From positions 1 through 46,100 of the IMG/VR virus record IMGVR_UViG_3300035698_023263: a DNA stretch of 46,100 nucleotides; one strand, 5' to 3'. The notes beneath the pieces are model-generated. The model was not told the DNA's origin, searched no databases, and saw only the letters and a list, made by a program, of their open reading frames with translations. This document shows, piece after piece, positions 44,885 through 46,100 of this stretch. How positions within the stretch are numbered: position 1 is the stretch's first letter; every line of letters begins with the position of its first letter. This DNA is from a virus. A program made the position numbers and the translations under genes.

Positions 44885-45368
44885 TCCTGCTCCGCGCAAT
44901 GTTTAATAGTTCGTCTTTCTTGTTCTCCCTATCTTTCCCTTTAGCGTCATGATGATCCAATACTTGGTCAATGTAGTCTTCGGCATCTTCTTCACTATAT
45001 TCGTCAGATATGTATGCCGTCTGGTTTTGAAACCCTTCTTGCTCAAATTCGTTCGCTAAATAGTCACCATCATTAGAGCTTTTGGTAGGCTTATCACCAT
45101 AACATTGCTGCAAATAATGGGATATCTCATGGATTAAATAATGATCATTATCCATGTCCTCATTACCTTTATCCAATAATTTATACCCTAAATATATTAT
45201 TCCATGATCCGTTCTGGCTGAAACATCTAGGTCAGCAAAAGCCACTGGTATTAAGTCCAGTATATCCTCTTCCGCATCCCAGTCCTCAAGCATCTCTTGC
45301 AATACTTCATGGCCCCGGATTTTTTTCTTTAATCTATTAATATATTTAAGCAAAAGCGTTCTGTTCAT
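44868..45368 (-). CDS. Small HExxH metallopeptidase-like protein
   Basis: The 166-residue protein has HEISH at residues 80-84 and a Gln-Gln following, plus an acidic segment (E107, E109, E111) about 25 residues later that could supply the third zinc ligand; this is the gluzincin pattern seen in small phage and plasmid peptidases. A basic N-terminal helix and an acidic region (about 25-50) come before. The substrate is unknown. Possible roles include processing of a phage or host protein; capsid-protease families look different. It may be translated after the 45.4-45.8 kb genes. It overlaps the intein-containing gene by 17 bases. Confidence 0.74.
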   Translation of the reverse strand: MNRTLLLKYINRLKKKIRGHEVLQEMLEDWDAEEDILDLIPVAFADLDVSARTDHGIIYLGYKLLDKGNEDMDNDHYLIHEISHYLQQCYGDKPTKSSNDGDYLANEFEQEGFQNQTAYISDEYSEEDAEDYIDQVLDHHDAKGKDRENKKDELLNIARSRNGMQS

Positions 45369-45401
45369 TTGTTTAATTCCATGTATTCTACGCCCTAAGT
45401 A

Positions 45402-45413
45402 AATGCCGGCATT
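45402..45413. repeat. 12-bp perfect palindrome AATGCCGGCATT
   Basis: The palindrome lies in the 63-base gap between the Cys-rich gene and the peptidase-like gene. ACGCC/GGCGT arms further out can extend a stem. There is no T tract. It could be an operator, a processing hairpin, or chance. Confidence 0.35.
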
Positions 45414-45431
45414 GGCGTATAAATGGCTAAA

Positions 45432-45755
45432 CTACCCCTTTATATTTATCAATTCTGGGGCCTCAGAACACTGTTCTTCCTTGGTTGCACAGACATTTGG
45501 CGTCCTAATTTCTTCGCAAGACAGAGGGAAAGCTTTAAATCTGAAATATGGCAAACCACAACGCTTGCAGTGGCTTACTGACCAGTGGCCGGCGTTTTTA
45601 TACAAATGACCCAGCATGCCAGTGTACACAAATTCGCTATGCCAATCATGTGACTTCTTCTTTTCTCCAAAGTCTCTTTCTTTTACGATCTTTTCTTTCT
45701 TCCTACGGATGCGTAACTGGCCTAGCTTCTTGGCCTGTTCTGGTGTCATTGCCAT
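45432..45755 (-). CDS. Small Cys/His-rich protein, zinc-binding candidate
   Basis: This 107-residue protein has a basic N-terminus (LRIRRKKEKIVKERDFGEKK), then HCKRCGLPYFRF and, after a gap, SCEEIRTPNVCATKEEQCSE. The CxxC followed by further cysteines suggests one zinc-stabilised finger. The ATG has GAGAGGT upstream, within the stop region of the preceding gene, so the two are likely cotranslated. No match to a named family is evident by eye. DNA or RNA binding is possible. Confidence 0.7.
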   Translation of the reverse strand: MAMTPEQAKKLGQLRIRRKKEKIVKERDFGEKKKSHDWHSEFVYTGMLGHLYKNAGHWSVSHCKRCGLPYFRFKAFPLSCEEIRTPNVCATKEEQCSEAPELINIKG

Positions 45756-45758
45756 AAA

Positions 45759-46076
45759 TTACCTCTCTGGTAGACTATATATCGGTTTTGTGCCCAGCTT
45801 TCTATTGTGTCTATCCTCTCTATGTTGGCCAGCACAAAAATAACAAAAGACCCCAACATACTCTTTTTTAGGGTAGCCCCAAGATATTTTCTTATTTAAA
45901 ACTATCGTTTTCCTCCGAAGCTCCCACCTAGTTCCTTTTACCACAACATGCTCTTTTATCGGCCGGTGAGACCACTTTGCCGTTCTTCCTTTTTTGCGTT
46001 GTTGCCAAATTTCTCCATGAGCTAAACTATTGCGGCTACCACAATTAAAACAAATTATATAGCCTGTCTTTTTCAT
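45759..46076 (-). CDS. Small zinc-ribbon-like protein, possibly 5'-incomplete
   Basis: The product has IICFNCGSRN near the N-terminus and FCYFCAGQHREDRHNRK near the C-terminus, two CxxC pairs that could form one zinc ribbon, with a basic Arg/Lys-rich middle (QQRKKGRTAKW, RWELRRKTIVL). The ATG at 46076 is taken as start, with GGGA 4 bases before. The frame is open up to the right window edge (GTG at 46085 and codons before it), so the true start may lie outside. A role in nucleic acid binding is possible but not established. Confidence 0.65.
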   Translation of the reverse strand: MKKTGYIICFNCGSRNSLAHGEIWQQRKKGRTAKWSHRPIKEHVVVKGTRWELRRKTIVLNKKISWGYPKKEYVGVFCYFCAGQHREDRHNRKLGTKPIYSLPER

Positions 46077-46100
46077 TAATCCCACTTTCTTGGCATAGTC

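Noticed and set aside
1-46100. CRISPR arrays, tRNA and rRNA genes
   Set aside because: No regularly spaced repeats, no cloverleaf-type sequence with TTCGA-type arm, and no rRNA signature were seen by eye.

Overview
The window reads as the tail and baseplate region of a very large contractile-tailed (myovirus-type) phage or prophage. Nearly all coding capacity is on the minus strand, so the module is transcribed from right to left. The genes are tightly packed, with stop/start overlaps of the TAATG type and gaps of only a few bases, and they use the standard genetic code. No capsid, portal, terminase, replication or tRNA gene is visible, so phage identity rests on the tail genes alone. A tailocin or extracellular injection system is less likely, because a frameshifted tail chaperone pair, an intein and lipoprotein morons are all present.

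Reading in the direction of transcription: (1) 46.1-44.9 kb holds three small genes, two of them cysteine-rich and one an HExxH metallopeptidase-like protein. (2) 44.9-42.0 kb is a virion-type protein interrupted by a 415-residue intein with a LAGLIDADG endonuclease and an AP2-like insert; the intein sits exactly at a zinc-ligand cysteine. (3) 42.0-33.1 kb has two giant right-handed beta-helix fibre or tailspike proteins flanking a small membrane protein. (4) 33.1-31.3 kb is the only plus-strand island: two secreted lipoproteins, each with its own sigma70-like promoter, which look like morons. The Gly/Thr/Ala/Ser-rich linker and Cys-rich domain of the second resemble lipoproteins of Myxococcota-type bacteria, which is a weak pointer to the host. 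(5) 31.2-24.6 kb holds a neck/terminator candidate, the 820-residue tail sheath, the tail tube, a tail assembly chaperone pair joined by a canonical -1 frameshift site, and a tape-measure candidate. (6) 24.6-1 kb is the baseplate: an Ala-rich linker protein, a tube-to-hub adaptor, a 1720-residue hub, an OB-fold spike, a protein with long hydrophobic helices, an unrecognised protein, gp25-like and gpJ-like wedge proteins, a 2214-residue LamG-containing protein, and a gene with a GTG start that runs off the left edge.

The order terminator - sheath - tube - chaperones - tape measure - adaptor - hub - spike - gp25 - gpJ is the usual order of contractile tail operons, and it supports several assignments whose sequence match alone is weak. 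The most unusual points are the intein (its position and its AP2-like insert), the paired lipoprotein cassettes with related promoters, the divergent promoters that share one -35 region, the membrane-like baseplate protein, and beta-modules shared between the gpJ-like and 2214-residue proteins. There is no stretch over 300 bases without a gene.
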